Shown: positions 8,058 to 17,108, counted from the first letter of the stretch. The stretch is DNA of 64,000 nucleotides from Methylobacteriaceae bacterium (GCA_020638135.1 JACKJE010000009.1:61951-125950), one strand, 5' to 3'. Notes: generated by a model not told the origin, from the letters alone. Numbers and translations: made by a program.

Positions 8058-8671
8058 GTATTGCAGATCGTCAGCGAGCCCTTGAGCGGCGCCCGGAGCT
8101 TGGTAGGGTAGCCCAACAGCTCGAGATATACGAAAATCTCCTGCTTCGGTGGCAGTCCAGCATCAATTTGGTGGGACGGTCGACCTTGGACGAGGTTTGG
8201 ACACGGCATTTCCTTGACTCGGCGCAATTGGCGGATCTGGCCCCGCTTGATCGACGTTGGGCGGACTTGGGTTCTGGAGCAGGATTTCCAGGTCTGGTGA
8301 TCGCGCTATTTCAGCAGACTCATGCCGCTGGCGAAATGCATCTGATTGAATCCGACAAGCGGAAAGCCGCCTTTCTTCGGGAAGTTTCACGTGAAATAGG
8401 CGCCAGTGCTCATATTCACAATGAACGTTGCGAGGACGTGCTTTCAGAAATTCAGCCCGAAGTTGTCGTCTCGCGAGCAATGACGGATATCGGACGGCTC
8501 ATCGCCTATGCACAACCTTTTGTGGAAAAAGGCGGAGTTGGCCTATTTCCAAAAGGCCGAGATATTGTGGTCGAATTGACCAGAGCATCTATACCTAGTA
8601 ATTTTCAAATCGTGCTCAAGCAGAGCAGGACTGACCCGGAAGCCGCGATCGTGCAGGTTCTGCGGGATTAG
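8054..8671 (+). CDS. rsmG: 16S rRNA (guanine(527)-N7)-methyltransferase RsmG
   Basis: RsmG methylates N7 of G527 in 16S rRNA using S-adenosylmethionine, and its loss gives low-level streptomycin resistance in several bacteria. The 205-residue protein has the SAM-binding motif ADLGSGAGFPG at about 70-80, after a short helical N-terminus. The most likely start is the TTG at 8054, which overlaps the mnmG stop (TTGA). A second parS-like site lies inside the coding sequence around codons 110-115. It is in the rho-mnmE-mnmG-rsmG-parAB run. Confidence 0.93.
   Translation: MSIADRQRALERRPELGRVAQQLEIYENLLLRWQSSINLVGRSTLDEVWTRHFLDSAQLADLAPLDRRWADLGSGAGFPGLVIALFQQTHAAGEMHLIESDKRKAAFLREVSREIGASAHIHNERCEDVLSEIQPEVVVSRAMTDIGRLIAYAQPFVEKGGVGLFPKGRDIVVELTRASIPSNFQIVLKQSRTDPEAAIVQVLRD
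8383..8398. promoter_or_regulatory. second parS site, 14 of 16 bases
   Basis: The bases AGTTTCACGTGAAATA contain the full core TTTCACGTGAAA (8385-8396) and differ from consensus at positions 1 and 15. The site sits inside rsmG, 2.2 kb from the first parS. Clusters of parS sites next to parAB are usual. Confidence 0.85.
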
Positions 8672-8694
8672 AAATTTCCGTTGGAGGCTGCGTC

Positions 8695-9492
8695 ATGCGC
8701 ATTCTTGCCCTGGCCAACCAAAAAGGTGGGGTTGGCAAGACCACCACCGCGATCAATCTCGGTACCGCACTTGCCGCGATCGGCGAAAAGGTCCTAATCG
8801 TCGATCTCGACCCCCAGGGGAATGCGTCGACGGGACTTGGAATTGATCGGCAAAACCGCAAGGTCTCCACATACGACGTATTGACCGGCGAGGCGAGCTT
8901 GCAACAAGCAGTTGTTCCGACTGCCGTTCCGCGTCTGTGGATTGCGCCCTCAACTCTCGATCTGCTTGGTGTCGAGCTTGAAATCGCCAATAGCGGCGAT
9001 CGGACGTTTCGAATCCGAAAGGCCTTGGCGGAACTCGCGGCGCGCGAGATCGAACCGGGAGTCGAGATCAGCTATGTGCTGATCGATTGCCCTCCCTCGC
9101 TCAACCTGCTCACGATCAATGCGCTGGCGGCGGCCGACAGCGTCGTGGTCCCGCTGCAGTGCGAGTTCTTCGCACTTGAGGGTCTGTCGCAGTTGCTGTC
9201 GACCGTCGAGCAGGTCAAGCGCTCACTCAACCCTCGGCTGTCCATTCATGGCATCGTTCTGACGATGTTCGATCCACGCAACAAGCTGGCGACCCAGGTT
9301 GTCGCGGACGTTCGCGACCACATGGGTGAAAAGGTTTACGAGACTGTGATCCCGCGCAACGTTCGTGTTTCGGAGGCGCCATCTTATGGGAAGCCAGCGC
9401 TGCTCTATGATTTGCGATGCGCCGGCAGTCAGGCTTACCTGAAGCTTGCGTCCGAGATCATCCAGAGAGAACGACGCATCCGCGCGGCGTAA
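8695..9492 (+). CDS. parA: chromosome partitioning ATPase ParA
   Basis: ParA is a deviant-Walker ATPase that binds DNA non-specifically as an ATP dimer and drives segregation of ParB-parS complexes. The 265-residue product opens with the motif NQKGGVGKTTTAINLG (about residues 8-23) and has Walker B-like DLDPQGNAS. The GGAGG at 8683-8687 fixes the ATG at 8695. At this length it has no N-terminal HTH, as expected for chromosomal ParA/Soj proteins. parB follows 19 bases later. Confidence 0.96.
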   Translation: MRILALANQKGGVGKTTTAINLGTALAAIGEKVLIVDLDPQGNASTGLGIDRQNRKVSTYDVLTGEASLQQAVVPTAVPRLWIAPSTLDLLGVELEIANSGDRTFRIRKALAELAAREIEPGVEISYVLIDCPPSLNLLTINALAAADSVVVPLQCEFFALEGLSQLLSTVEQVKRSLNPRLSIHGIVLTMFDPRNKLATQVVADVRDHMGEKVYETVIPRNVRVSEAPSYGKPALLYDLRCAGSQAYLKLASEIIQRERRIRAA

Positions 9493-9511
9493 GAACAAGT
9501 GGAGTCGAGTA

Positions 9512-10390
9512 ATGGCCGAAGAGGCAAGACGTCTGGGTCGTGGCTTGGCTGCGCTGATCGGGTCGTCACAGGATGAATCGGAGCTCGCTGTTGCCGCTAA
9601 ACAAGGGCAGCGCAAGGCGCCGGTCGAGTTCTTGAGGCCGAACCCGCGAAATCCCCGGAAGGATTTTGCGGACGCCGATCTCGAAGAGCTTGCCGCTTCC
9701 ATCCGCGAAAAAGGAATTCTTCAGCCGATAGTCGTCCGCGCGGCCGCCGAGGGCGTGGATCTCTACGAGATTGTCGCCGGCGAAAGGCGCTGGCGCGCCG
9801 CACAACGCGCGGGCGTGCACGAGGTGCCAATCACGGTTGTCATCGCTGATGATCGGGAAGCGCTTGAGCTCGCGATCATCGAGAATGTTCAGCGATCGGA
9901 CCTCAACCCGCTCGAGGAAGCTCAAGGCTACGAACGGTTGATTGCCGAACATGGGTACAGCCACGGCGACATCGCAAAAGTGATCGGCAAGAGCCGCAGT
10001 CACGTCGCCAATATGACCCGCCTGGTGAAGCTCCCTGAAAAGACCAAGTTGATGCTCGCGGATGGTCGAATAAGCGCCGGGCATGCGCGTGCGCTGCTCG
10101 CCGTATCGGAGCCAGACGCGGTCGCTGCCAATATAGTCGACCGTGGGCTAACCGTTCGTGATGTCGAACGGATCGCGCAGCAGGAAGCGGAGCAGCCGGA
10201 GGCGCCGGCGGCAAGGAAAGCTCGAGCGGCCGCTTCTGGCGATCCTGACTCCCGCGCCCTCGCGAAACGGCTGGCGGATGTTTTGGGCCTGGATGTCCAG
10301 TTGAAGTCACGCGGCGAGGGTGGAGAACTCGTCATCCGATACCGCACTCTGGACCAACTCGATGAAGTGTGCGCCAAGCTGGCGCCTTGA
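9512..10390 (+). CDS. parB: chromosome partitioning protein ParB
   Basis: ParB binds parS, hydrolyses CTP, slides along DNA as a clamp and stimulates ParA. From the ATG at 9512 (GGAG at 9501-9504) it has 292 residues. An earlier in-frame ATG would overlap parA and adds an untypical basic extension. Visible parts are the N-terminal box RRLGRGLAALIG, the CTP-binding motif GERRWRAAQRAG near residue 89 and the helix-turn-helix around GYSHGDIAKVIGKSRSHVANM. The C-terminal dimerisation region ends in a leucine-containing segment. It is convergent with holA. Confidence 0.95.
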   Translation: MAEEARRLGRGLAALIGSSQDESELAVAAKQGQRKAPVEFLRPNPRNPRKDFADADLEELAASIREKGILQPIVVRAAAEGVDLYEIVAGERRWRAAQRAGVHEVPITVVIADDREALELAIIENVQRSDLNPLEEAQGYERLIAEHGYSHGDIAKVIGKSRSHVANMTRLVKLPEKTKLMLADGRISAGHARALLAVSEPDAVAANIVDRGLTVRDVERIAQQEAEQPEAPAARKARAAASGDPDSRALAKRLADVLGLDVQLKSRGEGGELVIRYRTLDQLDEVCAKLAP

Positions 10391-10392
10391 GA

Positions 10393-11355
10393 TCAGCGTC
10401 GGCGCGTCCGTGCGCTGAGTCCGAGCGCGATCAGAGCGCGTTCAGCCAACAGAGTTCCGTTCCGACTGTCCGAACGGGTCTGGAGAACGGCTGTTTGCAG
10501 TGACAAGGCGATGCTGCGCAGGTCCGTCGCGCTCAGGTTTTGCGCGACGCCATCCGCGCGTCCTCGCCACTGATTGGCTTTTCCCCGGTACAGGTTCAGC
10601 GCCAGGCGCGCCGTAGCCGCTAATGCGCCTGTGACATCCGATCCGGTTGTCTGCAGCCGATCGAGAGCGACGCCAAGTGCAGCCAAATTTCCCGTGACCG
10701 CTGCGAGCGCGATCCCATCAGAGATGACAGATGAATTGTCAGCGACGACATCCTTCACGTCCTGAAGCGTAACTTTGCCACTTCCACCGACGAGGATCGC
10801 CAGCTTCTCGACTTCCCCTCGCGCTGCCGAGCGTTCATCGCCGAGTAGCGGGATGAGTAGTTCGAGAACCCCGTCGTCGAGGTCGACATCTGCCTGTCGG
10901 AATTCGGAGCTGACGAAGGAATGAAAATCGCCTGCCTTTTCCGCCCCGCAGCCGATCAACAAGATCCGATCGCTTTTCAACGCATCGCTGCGCGTCGACT
11001 CGAGGTCGTCCGTGTCGACCAGCAGAAGCCAGTCGCCATCGGGCGCGACAACAGCTTGTTGGAGCACCGCTTCGGCCTGCCGGGCCGTTCCACTCACGCG
11101 GATCAGGCGGGATCCGCCGAACATCGAAATTGCGCCGAGTTCGTCAGCAAGCCTTGCGGGGTCGGAGTCGATGATGTCGCTGTCGAGTTGCACAAGCCGG
11201 AACGGGTCGTCTGGCTCGATCGCCAATGACTTTCTGACGAGACGAAACAGATCGCGTTTTACCTGAACATTATCTCCATGAAGGACAATAATCCGACCGG
11301 CTTGTATCCATTGGGCGATGGACTTCTCGAATTCACGGGCAGAAAGCGCCGCCAT
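10393..11355 (-). CDS. holA: DNA polymerase III subunit delta
   Basis: The delta subunit opens the beta sliding clamp as part of the clamp loader. The product is about 320 residues, the normal size, with the AAA+-like fold of the family (IIVLHGDNVQVKRDLF at the N-terminus, and a GCGAEKAGDFHSF segment). I chose the ATG at 11355, which overlaps the lptE stop; a TTG three bases upstream is the only alternative. It is last in the leftward set leuS-lptE-holA, an order common in alphaproteobacteria. Confidence 0.88.
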   Translation of the reverse strand: MAALSAREFEKSIAQWIQAGRIIVLHGDNVQVKRDLFRLVRKSLAIEPDDPFRLVQLDSDIIDSDPARLADELGAISMFGGSRLIRVSGTARQAEAVLQQAVVAPDGDWLLLVDTDDLESTRSDALKSDRILLIGCGAEKAGDFHSFVSSEFRQADVDLDDGVLELLIPLLGDERSAARGEVEKLAILVGGSGKVTLQDVKDVVADNSSVISDGIALAAVTGNLAALGVALDRLQTTGSDVTGALAATARLALNLYRGKANQWRGRADGVAQNLSATDLRSIALSLQTAVLQTRSDSRNGTLLAERALIALGLSARTRRR

Positions 11356-11870
11356 CAATTGCGAGACGCCATGCGGGCGGCGATCTGCGTTCTGATCTGT
11401 TCCGCAATGGCCTTGGCGTCCCGAATCTCTGCGTCACGCGCAGCGCGTACGTTGGAAATTCGTTGACCGAACCTATCGTAACCAGCCACGCTAAACGCAA
11501 CACCGTGCATGATCGGTTCGGATTTTCCGAGCGCATAGAGTTCAAAGCTGGCGTCGCCGACGACGGTCGCCGCGGTTGCTCGCGATGTAACGGTGTCTAC
11601 AACGGGAGCCTGCACTTTCTGCTTGAGTTTGACCACCAATCGGTATTTGGCGGGGACTTCGGCCCCCGTGCCATTGAACGCGAAGGCCAGCTCTTTTTCG
11701 ACATAGTGACCGAACCGATCGGGAATCGGCTCGATCTTGATCGCTTGCAGCTCGTTTTCGAGGACACCAGGCCCGAGCGTCCCGTAGAGCGGCTGAATAC
11801 ATCCGCCGAGCGCAGCAGCAAGACCGACGATCAGAGCCAGTCGGCGTATCGGGCCGCTAAACAACGACAT
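11355..11870 (-). CDS. lptE: LPS-assembly lipoprotein LptE
   Basis: LptE is the outer-membrane lipoprotein that plugs the LptD translocon for lipopolysaccharide export. From the ATG at 11870 the product is 171 residues with a lipoprotein signal peptide: basic RR, a hydrophobic core and a lipobox ending GGC at residue 24. A following CIQPLYG segment is typical of alphaproteobacterial LptE. The start overlaps the end of leuS by 14 bases. Sequence conservation in this family is low, so the call leans on the lipobox and the leuS-lptE-holA context. Confidence 0.85.
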   Translation of the reverse strand: MSLFSGPIRRLALIVGLAAALGGCIQPLYGTLGPGVLENELQAIKIEPIPDRFGHYVEKELAFAFNGTGAEVPAKYRLVVKLKQKVQAPVVDTVTSRATAATVVGDASFELYALGKSEPIMHGVAFSVAGYDRFGQRISNVRAARDAEIRDAKAIAEQIRTQIAARMASRN

Positions 11871-14487
11871 TGACGATCCTCTCGCGCACGATGACAACCC
11901 GTTTCACTTGCCGGCCGTCGATCGCCTTCCGGACGGCGTCATCGGCCAAGACAATCGAGCGGATCGTTGTTTCATCGGCGTCGCGCGGCACGACAACCTC
12001 CGCTCGCTTCTTACCATTTATCTGAATCGGGAGCGTAATCACATCCTCGCGGATGAGCGAGCGGTCAGCTGCAGGCCATGAGGCCAGGGACACCAGATCC
12101 TCGCACCCGAGATCGGCCCAGCAGGTCTCGGCGAGATGAGGCATCATCGGCGCAATGATCATGACCAGCGCCTCGGCCGCTTCCCGGCAGGCGAACGCTA
12201 AGCCTGCACCGATCTGGGGGCTTTCGATCGATCCGATCGTTTGCCCGAGCTTGTTCACGAGTTCGTTCGCGTGCGCGATACAGCGGTTGAAGCGCAGGCG
12301 AACAATGTCATCCTCAACCTTCGCCAAAGCATTGTGCGCCGCCTTGCGGATTGTCATCGCAGCCTCGTCGAACTCGGCGGGCCGCCCAGAACCGGCAGGC
12401 GCGGCAATTGTCTTCATGTCGCCGACCAGGCGCCAGACCCTCTGCATGAATCGGGCAACGCCCTGCACGCCTTCTTCCGACCAGATGACATCGCCTTCGG
12501 GCGGCGAGTCCGACAGCATGAACCAGCGTGCAGCGTCGGCGCCGAATGTCCCAATGATCTCGTCTGGATCGACCGTGTTGCGTTTCGATTTCGACATCTT
12601 CTCGATCGAGCCGATCTCGATTTCCGCCCCACCCGCCAAGGCATAGGCCTTGCGTCCCTCGGCCGCGGATTCGATCCGGATTTCATTCGGCGCCAGCCAG
12701 GAGCCATCGCCCGCCCGATAGGTTTCGTGAACCACCATGCCTTGGGTGAACAGGCCCTTGAACGGCTCGTCGAGATCGGCATGACCCGTCGTCCGAAGCC
12801 CGCGTGTGAAGAAACGCGAATAGAGTAGATGCAGAATCGCATGCTCGATGCCACCGATATACTGATCGACAGGTAGCCATTTCGAGATTGCGGGGAGATT
12901 CGTCGGTTCTTCAGTATTCCAGGGATCGGTGAAACGCGCGAAATACCAGGACGAATCGACAAATGTATCCATCGTGTCGGTCTCGCGTCGCGCCGCGCCG
13001 CCACATTGTGGGCAAGTCGTGTGCTTCCACGTCGGATGGCGGTCAAGCGGATTGCCTGGCGTCTTGAAATCGACGTCCTGCGGCAAAACGACAGGCAGGT
13101 CGCTGGCGCCGACCGGAACGACTCCGCAGGCGTCGCAATGGACGACCGGGATAGGACATCCCCAATAGCGCTGCCGTGAAACGCCCCAGTCCCTCAGCCT
13201 GAAATTGACCTGCCGCTGTCCCTGCGGGCGACCGAACAGTTCACGCGACTCCAGCTTGCACGCGATCTCCTCCTTGGCCTCGTCGATCGACTTGCCGTCC
13301 AGAAAACGCGAGTTGATCAGCAGACCGTCGCCGTCGAAGGCCTCCTTCCCGATCTTGATCGACGCAGGATCTACGCCCGGCGGACAGACCACCGGCGTTT
13401 TCGAGAGGCCATACTTGTTGGCAAAATCCAGATCGCGCTGATCGTGCGCAGGGCATCCGAAGATTGCGCCTGTGCCGTAGTCCATCAGGACGAAATTGGT
13501 AGCATAGACGGGCAGGGCAATCGCATCGTCGAAGGGGTGGAGAACCTTGAGCCCCGTATCGAAACCCTGCTTTTCCGTTGTCTCCAGCACAGCGGCAGAG
13601 GTGCCGATCCGACGGCACTCGTCACAGAAGCTCTTGAGCTTGCCGTTTGCTTCAGCAAGCGCCCGAACAATCGGATGATCGACGGACAGCCCGAGGAAGG
13701 ATGCGCCGAAGATCGTGTCGGGACGCGTCGTGAAAACTTCGATGTCCGACTGCGCTGGCAGGCGTGAATCCGGCGCGATCGCAAAGCGCATCCGAAGGCC
13801 CTCGGATCGTCCGATCCAATTGCGCTGCATCAGCCGGACCTTGTCGGGCCATTGGTCGAGCGTATCGAGCCCCTCCAACAGATCTTCGGCGAATTGCGTG
13901 ATCTTGAAGAACCATTGTGTGAGATCTCGCTGCTCGACGAGCGCGCCCGACCGCCAGCCCCGGCCGTCGATCACCTGTTCATTGGCGAGCACGGTCTGGT
14001 CGACCGGGTCCCAGTTGACCCGTGCGGTCTTGCGATCGACAAGCCCAGCCTTCAGGAAATCAAGAAATATCCGCTGCTGATGCTTGTAGTAGCTCGGATC
14101 GCAGGTGGCGATTTCACGCGACCAGTCCAGCGACAACCCCATCGATTTGAGCTGGCGGCGCATCGTATCGATGTTGGCGTAGGTCCAGGTCGCTGGGTGC
14201 GCGCCGCTCTGCATCGCGGCGTTTTCCGCCGGCATCCCGAACGCGTCCCATCCCATGGGGTGCAGCACATTGTATCCGCGCGCGCGCATATAGCGCGCGA
14301 CGACGTCCCCCATGGCGTAGTTGCGCACATGCCCCATGTGAATGCGGCCCGACGGGTAGGGAAACATTTCGAGCACGTAATACTTCGGTCGTGCGTCGTC
14401 GTTGCGCGACTCGAAGATTTTCCGTTCGTCCCAGATGCGCTGCCAATGTGGCTCGGATTCGCGGGCGTTATAGCGGTCGGGACGCAT
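11857..14487 (-). CDS. leuS: leucine-tRNA ligase
   Basis: LeuRS charges tRNA-Leu. The product shows the class I HIGH motif (PYPSGRIHMGHVRNY), an editing CP1 domain and the KMSKS motif KMSKSKRNTVDP. I place the start at the ATG at 14487, giving 876 residues and the usual N-terminus RYNARESEPHWQRIW. The longer frame from 14565 adds 26 untypical residues that would overlap the divergent region. The 3' end overlaps lptE. Confidence 0.95.
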   Translation of the reverse strand: MRPDRYNARESEPHWQRIWDERKIFESRNDDARPKYYVLEMFPYPSGRIHMGHVRNYAMGDVVARYMRARGYNVLHPMGWDAFGMPAENAAMQSGAHPATWTYANIDTMRRQLKSMGLSLDWSREIATCDPSYYKHQQRIFLDFLKAGLVDRKTARVNWDPVDQTVLANEQVIDGRGWRSGALVEQRDLTQWFFKITQFAEDLLEGLDTLDQWPDKVRLMQRNWIGRSEGLRMRFAIAPDSRLPAQSDIEVFTTRPDTIFGASFLGLSVDHPIVRALAEANGKLKSFCDECRRIGTSAAVLETTEKQGFDTGLKVLHPFDDAIALPVYATNFVLMDYGTGAIFGCPAHDQRDLDFANKYGLSKTPVVCPPGVDPASIKIGKEAFDGDGLLINSRFLDGKSIDEAKEEIACKLESRELFGRPQGQRQVNFRLRDWGVSRQRYWGCPIPVVHCDACGVVPVGASDLPVVLPQDVDFKTPGNPLDRHPTWKHTTCPQCGGAARRETDTMDTFVDSSWYFARFTDPWNTEEPTNLPAISKWLPVDQYIGGIEHAILHLLYSRFFTRGLRTTGHADLDEPFKGLFTQGMVVHETYRAGDGSWLAPNEIRIESAAEGRKAYALAGGAEIEIGSIEKMSKSKRNTVDPDEIIGTFGADAARWFMLSDSPPEGDVIWSEEGVQGVARFMQRVWRLVGDMKTIAAPAGSGRPAEFDEAAMTIRKAAHNALAKVEDDIVRLRFNRCIAHANELVNKLGQTIGSIESPQIGAGLAFACREAAEALVMIIAPMMPHLAETCWADLGCEDLVSLASWPAADRSLIREDVITLPIQINGKKRAEVVVPRDADETTIRSIVLADDAVRKAIDGRQVKRVVIVRERIVNVVV

Positions 14488-14631
14488 GTTCTGGCGCAGT
14501 CTCTCTAGCTTGGAAGGCGGCGGCAATGAGCCTGATTTCCGGCGATGGGTCAACAAGGCAATCATGCTCCGGGCCCACGTGGGCAGGACGTCGCCACCCT
14601 GCTAAAACGGTCGCTCTCGTATGGATTGCAA

Positions 14632-15303
14632 ATGTCGACGCCGGAAACCGATCTCGATCGCCTCACTCATGTTCAGGCTCGCATCCGGCGCGCGGCGCGC
14701 GACGCCGGTCGCGATCCGACGGACGTCGAACTCGTTTGCGTCAGCAAGACAATCCCCGCATCCCGGGTAGAGCCCCTTTTGGCGGCAGGTTGCCGCCAGT
14801 TCGGGGAGAATCGCGTCCAGGAAGCCGCCGAGAAATGGCCGAAATTGCGCGCGGCGTTTCCGGATCTGACCCTACGCCTGATCGGACCCCTGCAAACCAA
14901 CAAGGTTCGCGATGCTGTCAGGCTTTTCGACGTCATCGAGACGGTCGATCGTCCGAAACTGGCGGCAGAGCTGGCGACGCAAATGGCGCGGGAGGGCATG
15001 AAGACGCGTCTCCTCGTCCAGGTGAATATCGGTGAAGAGCCGCAAAAGGCCGGCGTTTCACCCGCCGAGGCCGACGGATTCATCCGGCATTGCCGCGAAG
15101 ACCTGCGATTGCAGATCGAAGGCCTGATGTGCATCCCACCCGTCGATCAGCTCGCATCACCGTATTTTGCACAACTCGCGTCAATCGCGGCGCGAAATGG
15201 ATTGCACAGGCTTTCCATGGGTATGACGTCGGACTTCGAACAGGCGATCAAGCTCGGCGCCACCGAGGTTCGGGTCGGGTCAGCGATCTTTGGAGCCCGC
15301 TAG
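14632..15303 (+). CDS. YggS/PROSC-family pyridoxal phosphate homeostasis protein
   Basis: Members of this family bind pyridoxal phosphate and help regulate free PLP and amino-acid pools; no enzymatic reaction is firmly known. The 223-residue product from the ATG at 14632 has the PLP lysine motif VCVSKTIP, the GENRVQEA motif and the C-terminal LSMGMTSDFEQAIKLGATEVRVG signature in parts. It is divergent from leuS and convergent with the L,D-transpeptidase gene. The two genes share the bases CTAG for their stop codons. Confidence 0.9.
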   Translation: MSTPETDLDRLTHVQARIRRAARDAGRDPTDVELVCVSKTIPASRVEPLLAAGCRQFGENRVQEAAEKWPKLRAAFPDLTLRLIGPLQTNKVRDAVRLFDVIETVDRPKLAAELATQMAREGMKTRLLVQVNIGEEPQKAGVSPAEADGFIRHCREDLRLQIEGLMCIPPVDQLASPYFAQLASIAARNGLHRLSMGMTSDFEQAIKLGATEVRVGSAIFGAR

Positions 15304-15872
15304 CTGACCATGATTGAGGCTCGCCGTGATAGCATAGGAATTATTCTGTTCATGTCGGCAGCTGTTATCGCAACACATCCGGCAGTTATTTCGTAATTAC
15401 TGGTGCATAAATGAAAGAAAATTGCGCTCCCTTTTTCAGATTGTTTGGGATGCATGTTGTAATTTAGTATAGCTACCGCATCATATTTCCCGTCTTCGCG
15501 CCATAGTTTTTCGTGACCGAACCTGAAAGGCAGTTTAATCTGCCGATTGTAGGCGCCGGACGCTGGATCATCGCACCAGCCATCGTCCAATCGGATCATT
15601 CGCGAGGGACCCAGCGGACGCACCCGGATCGTCGCGAGAGGCCGGAATCTCCAGCCCAGGATTGCGAAGCGTCCAATGGGCGTCTTCCCGTCGCCCTCTC
15701 GTTTGGCGCGCGTCAGTCCGGCTTTCCCGATCGAGCATCGGACCCGCCACGCGCCGACGTCGAGAAAGTAGAGCCTGCGCCCATCCGCGCTTGCGAAGAC
15801 CGATCGCACGAGGCGCAAGTTCTTGACTGGCCTGAGCCTGACAGATTCGTGTTTTGACGGTCGCACTGGCAC
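15300..15872 (-). CDS. L,D-transpeptidase (YkuD) family protein, no signal peptide
   Basis: YkuD-domain enzymes cross-link peptidoglycan or attach proteins to it. The 190-residue product has the KTPIG motif at about 63-67, His154 and the catalytic segment TAGCVAI at 163-169 with Cys166. This is the subfamily with TAGCV rather than SHGCIR. No signal peptide is visible, so export or the true start is open. Bases 15310-15500, coding for the catalytic C-terminus, are clearly AT-richer than the rest of the gene and its neighbours. The gene may be partly of foreign origin, but the frame is intact. Confidence 0.82.
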   Translation of the reverse strand: MPVRPSKHESVRLRPVKNLRLVRSVFASADGRRLYFLDVGAWRVRCSIGKAGLTRAKREGDGKTPIGRFAILGWRFRPLATIRVRPLGPSRMIRLDDGWCDDPASGAYNRQIKLPFRFGHEKLWREDGKYDAVAILNYNMHPKQSEKGSAIFFHLCTSNYEITAGCVAITAADMNRIIPMLSRRASIMVS

Positions 15873-15925
15873 GCCCTAGGCTCCTGGCGTCAGAATCGGG
15901 CTGAATCATACGCGGGGAAAGTCAT

Positions 15926-16612
15926 ATGGCGCAGGTGCGCAAGCTTCTTCTTGTCGATGATGACGAGGACTTGCGGAGTTCGCTTGCCGAGCAAATGACG
16001 CTTCATGAGGAATTCACCGTCATTCAGGCTGGTACAGGCGTCGAAGCGCTCGCTGCGGCGCGCAGCCAATCGCCTGATCTCATTCTTCTGGACGTGGGTC
16101 TGCCGGACATGGACGGCCGGGAGGCGGTCAAGCTCCTTCGTCGGGAAGGATATGCGAACCCGATCATCATGGTGACCGGTCATACCTCGGACGCCGACAC
16201 GGTGCTCGGCCTCGAATCCGGCGCGAACGACTACATTGCCAAGCCTTTCAAGTTCGCCGTCCTGCTGGCGCGCATTCGGGTTCAGCTGCGGCAATTCGAG
16301 CAGAGCGACGATGCGACCTTCGTCATCGGGCCGTACATTTTTCATCCGCGCACCAAACATCTCTCGACCGCGCGTGGCGGCAAGCTGCGGCTTACGGAAA
16401 AGGAAACCGCGATTCTTCGGTTCCTGCACAAGGCCGCCCCGAACACCGTCACCCGCGATGTGCTGCTTCGAGATGTCTGGGGGTACAATGCCAACGTGAC
16501 GACCCACACGCTCGAAACACATATCTACCGGCTGCGCCAGAAAATCGAGGAAGATCCCGTTCGCGCCAAATTGCTGGTCACGGATGGCGGCGGATACAAG
16601 CTCGTGCCATGA
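15926..16612 (+). CDS. cenR: OmpR/PhoB-type response regulator, CenR-like
   Basis: The protein has an N-terminal receiver domain (acid pair at residues 11-13, phospho-acceptor Asp56 in LLDVGLPDMDG, and the lysine of AKPF) and a C-terminal winged-helix domain ending TDGGGYKLVP. It most resembles CenR, an essential envelope regulator in Caulobacter and related alphaproteobacteria. No histidine kinase gene adjoins it, as is usual for cenR. Two GAATC sites (15893-15897 and 15903-15907) lie just upstream of the start. The CenR identity is an inference; the family is certain. Confidence 0.8.
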   Translation: MAQVRKLLLVDDDEDLRSSLAEQMTLHEEFTVIQAGTGVEALAAARSQSPDLILLDVGLPDMDGREAVKLLRREGYANPIIMVTGHTSDADTVLGLESGANDYIAKPFKFAVLLARIRVQLRQFEQSDDATFVIGPYIFHPRTKHLSTARGGKLRLTEKETAILRFLHKAAPNTVTRDVLLRDVWGYNANVTTHTLETHIYRLRQKIEEDPVRAKLLVTDGGGYKLVP

Positions 16613-16654
16613 CGCGCATGTCGACACGATTCAATCCAAACGCGTGAGATTTCC

Positions 16655-17095
16655 ATGGCGCTCGACGACGACATCAAGCTGTTCGAGCAAATACCTGTTT
16701 TTCGGCTACTCGAACCCGATGCTTTGCGCCTCCTCGCTTTTTCCGCCGAAACAAAATTGTTGCGCGCCGGCGATGTCTTGTGCGCCGCGCCCGCGCAGCT
16801 CGAAGGTGGATATCTCGTCCTGAAGGGTTCGCTTGCGATCTTCGAAAGTCGCGACGCGCTTGGCGAGCCGTCGAAGATCGTACAGGCGCCGGGCCTTGTC
16901 GGCGAGCTGGCGATGATCGCGCAGACCGAGGCCGCGGGCTCGATCATCGCGCGCGAACCGACCACGTTGCTTCGCGTCTCACGAGCCGTTTTTCATCGGG
17001 TCCTGGGCGAATATCCGCGGAGCGCCAATGCGGTTCGCCGCATGGTCAGCGAGAGGCTTTCTTCGCTGTCGTCGGAACTCACGCCGCTCGGGTAA
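16655..17095 (+). CDS. stand-alone cyclic-nucleotide-binding domain protein
   Basis: The 146-residue product is essentially one Crp/Fnr-type cNMP-binding beta-barrel: LFEQIPVFRLLEPDALRLLAF at the start, then GGYLVLKGSLAIFES and a PGLVGELAMI phosphate-binding-cassette-like segment. There is no helix-turn-helix, so it is probably not a transcription factor by itself. The segment around residues 85-105 lacks a clear Arg-Ser/Thr ligand pair, so ligand binding is uncertain. It follows the CenR-like gene by 42 bases and may be co-transcribed. Function unknown. Confidence 0.75.
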   Translation: MALDDDIKLFEQIPVFRLLEPDALRLLAFSAETKLLRAGDVLCAAPAQLEGGYLVLKGSLAIFESRDALGEPSKIVQAPGLVGELAMIAQTEAAGSIIAREPTTLLRVSRAVFHRVLGEYPRSANAVRRMVSERLSSLSSELTPLG

Positions 17096-17108
17096 CGAGC
17101 GGTCGCAT

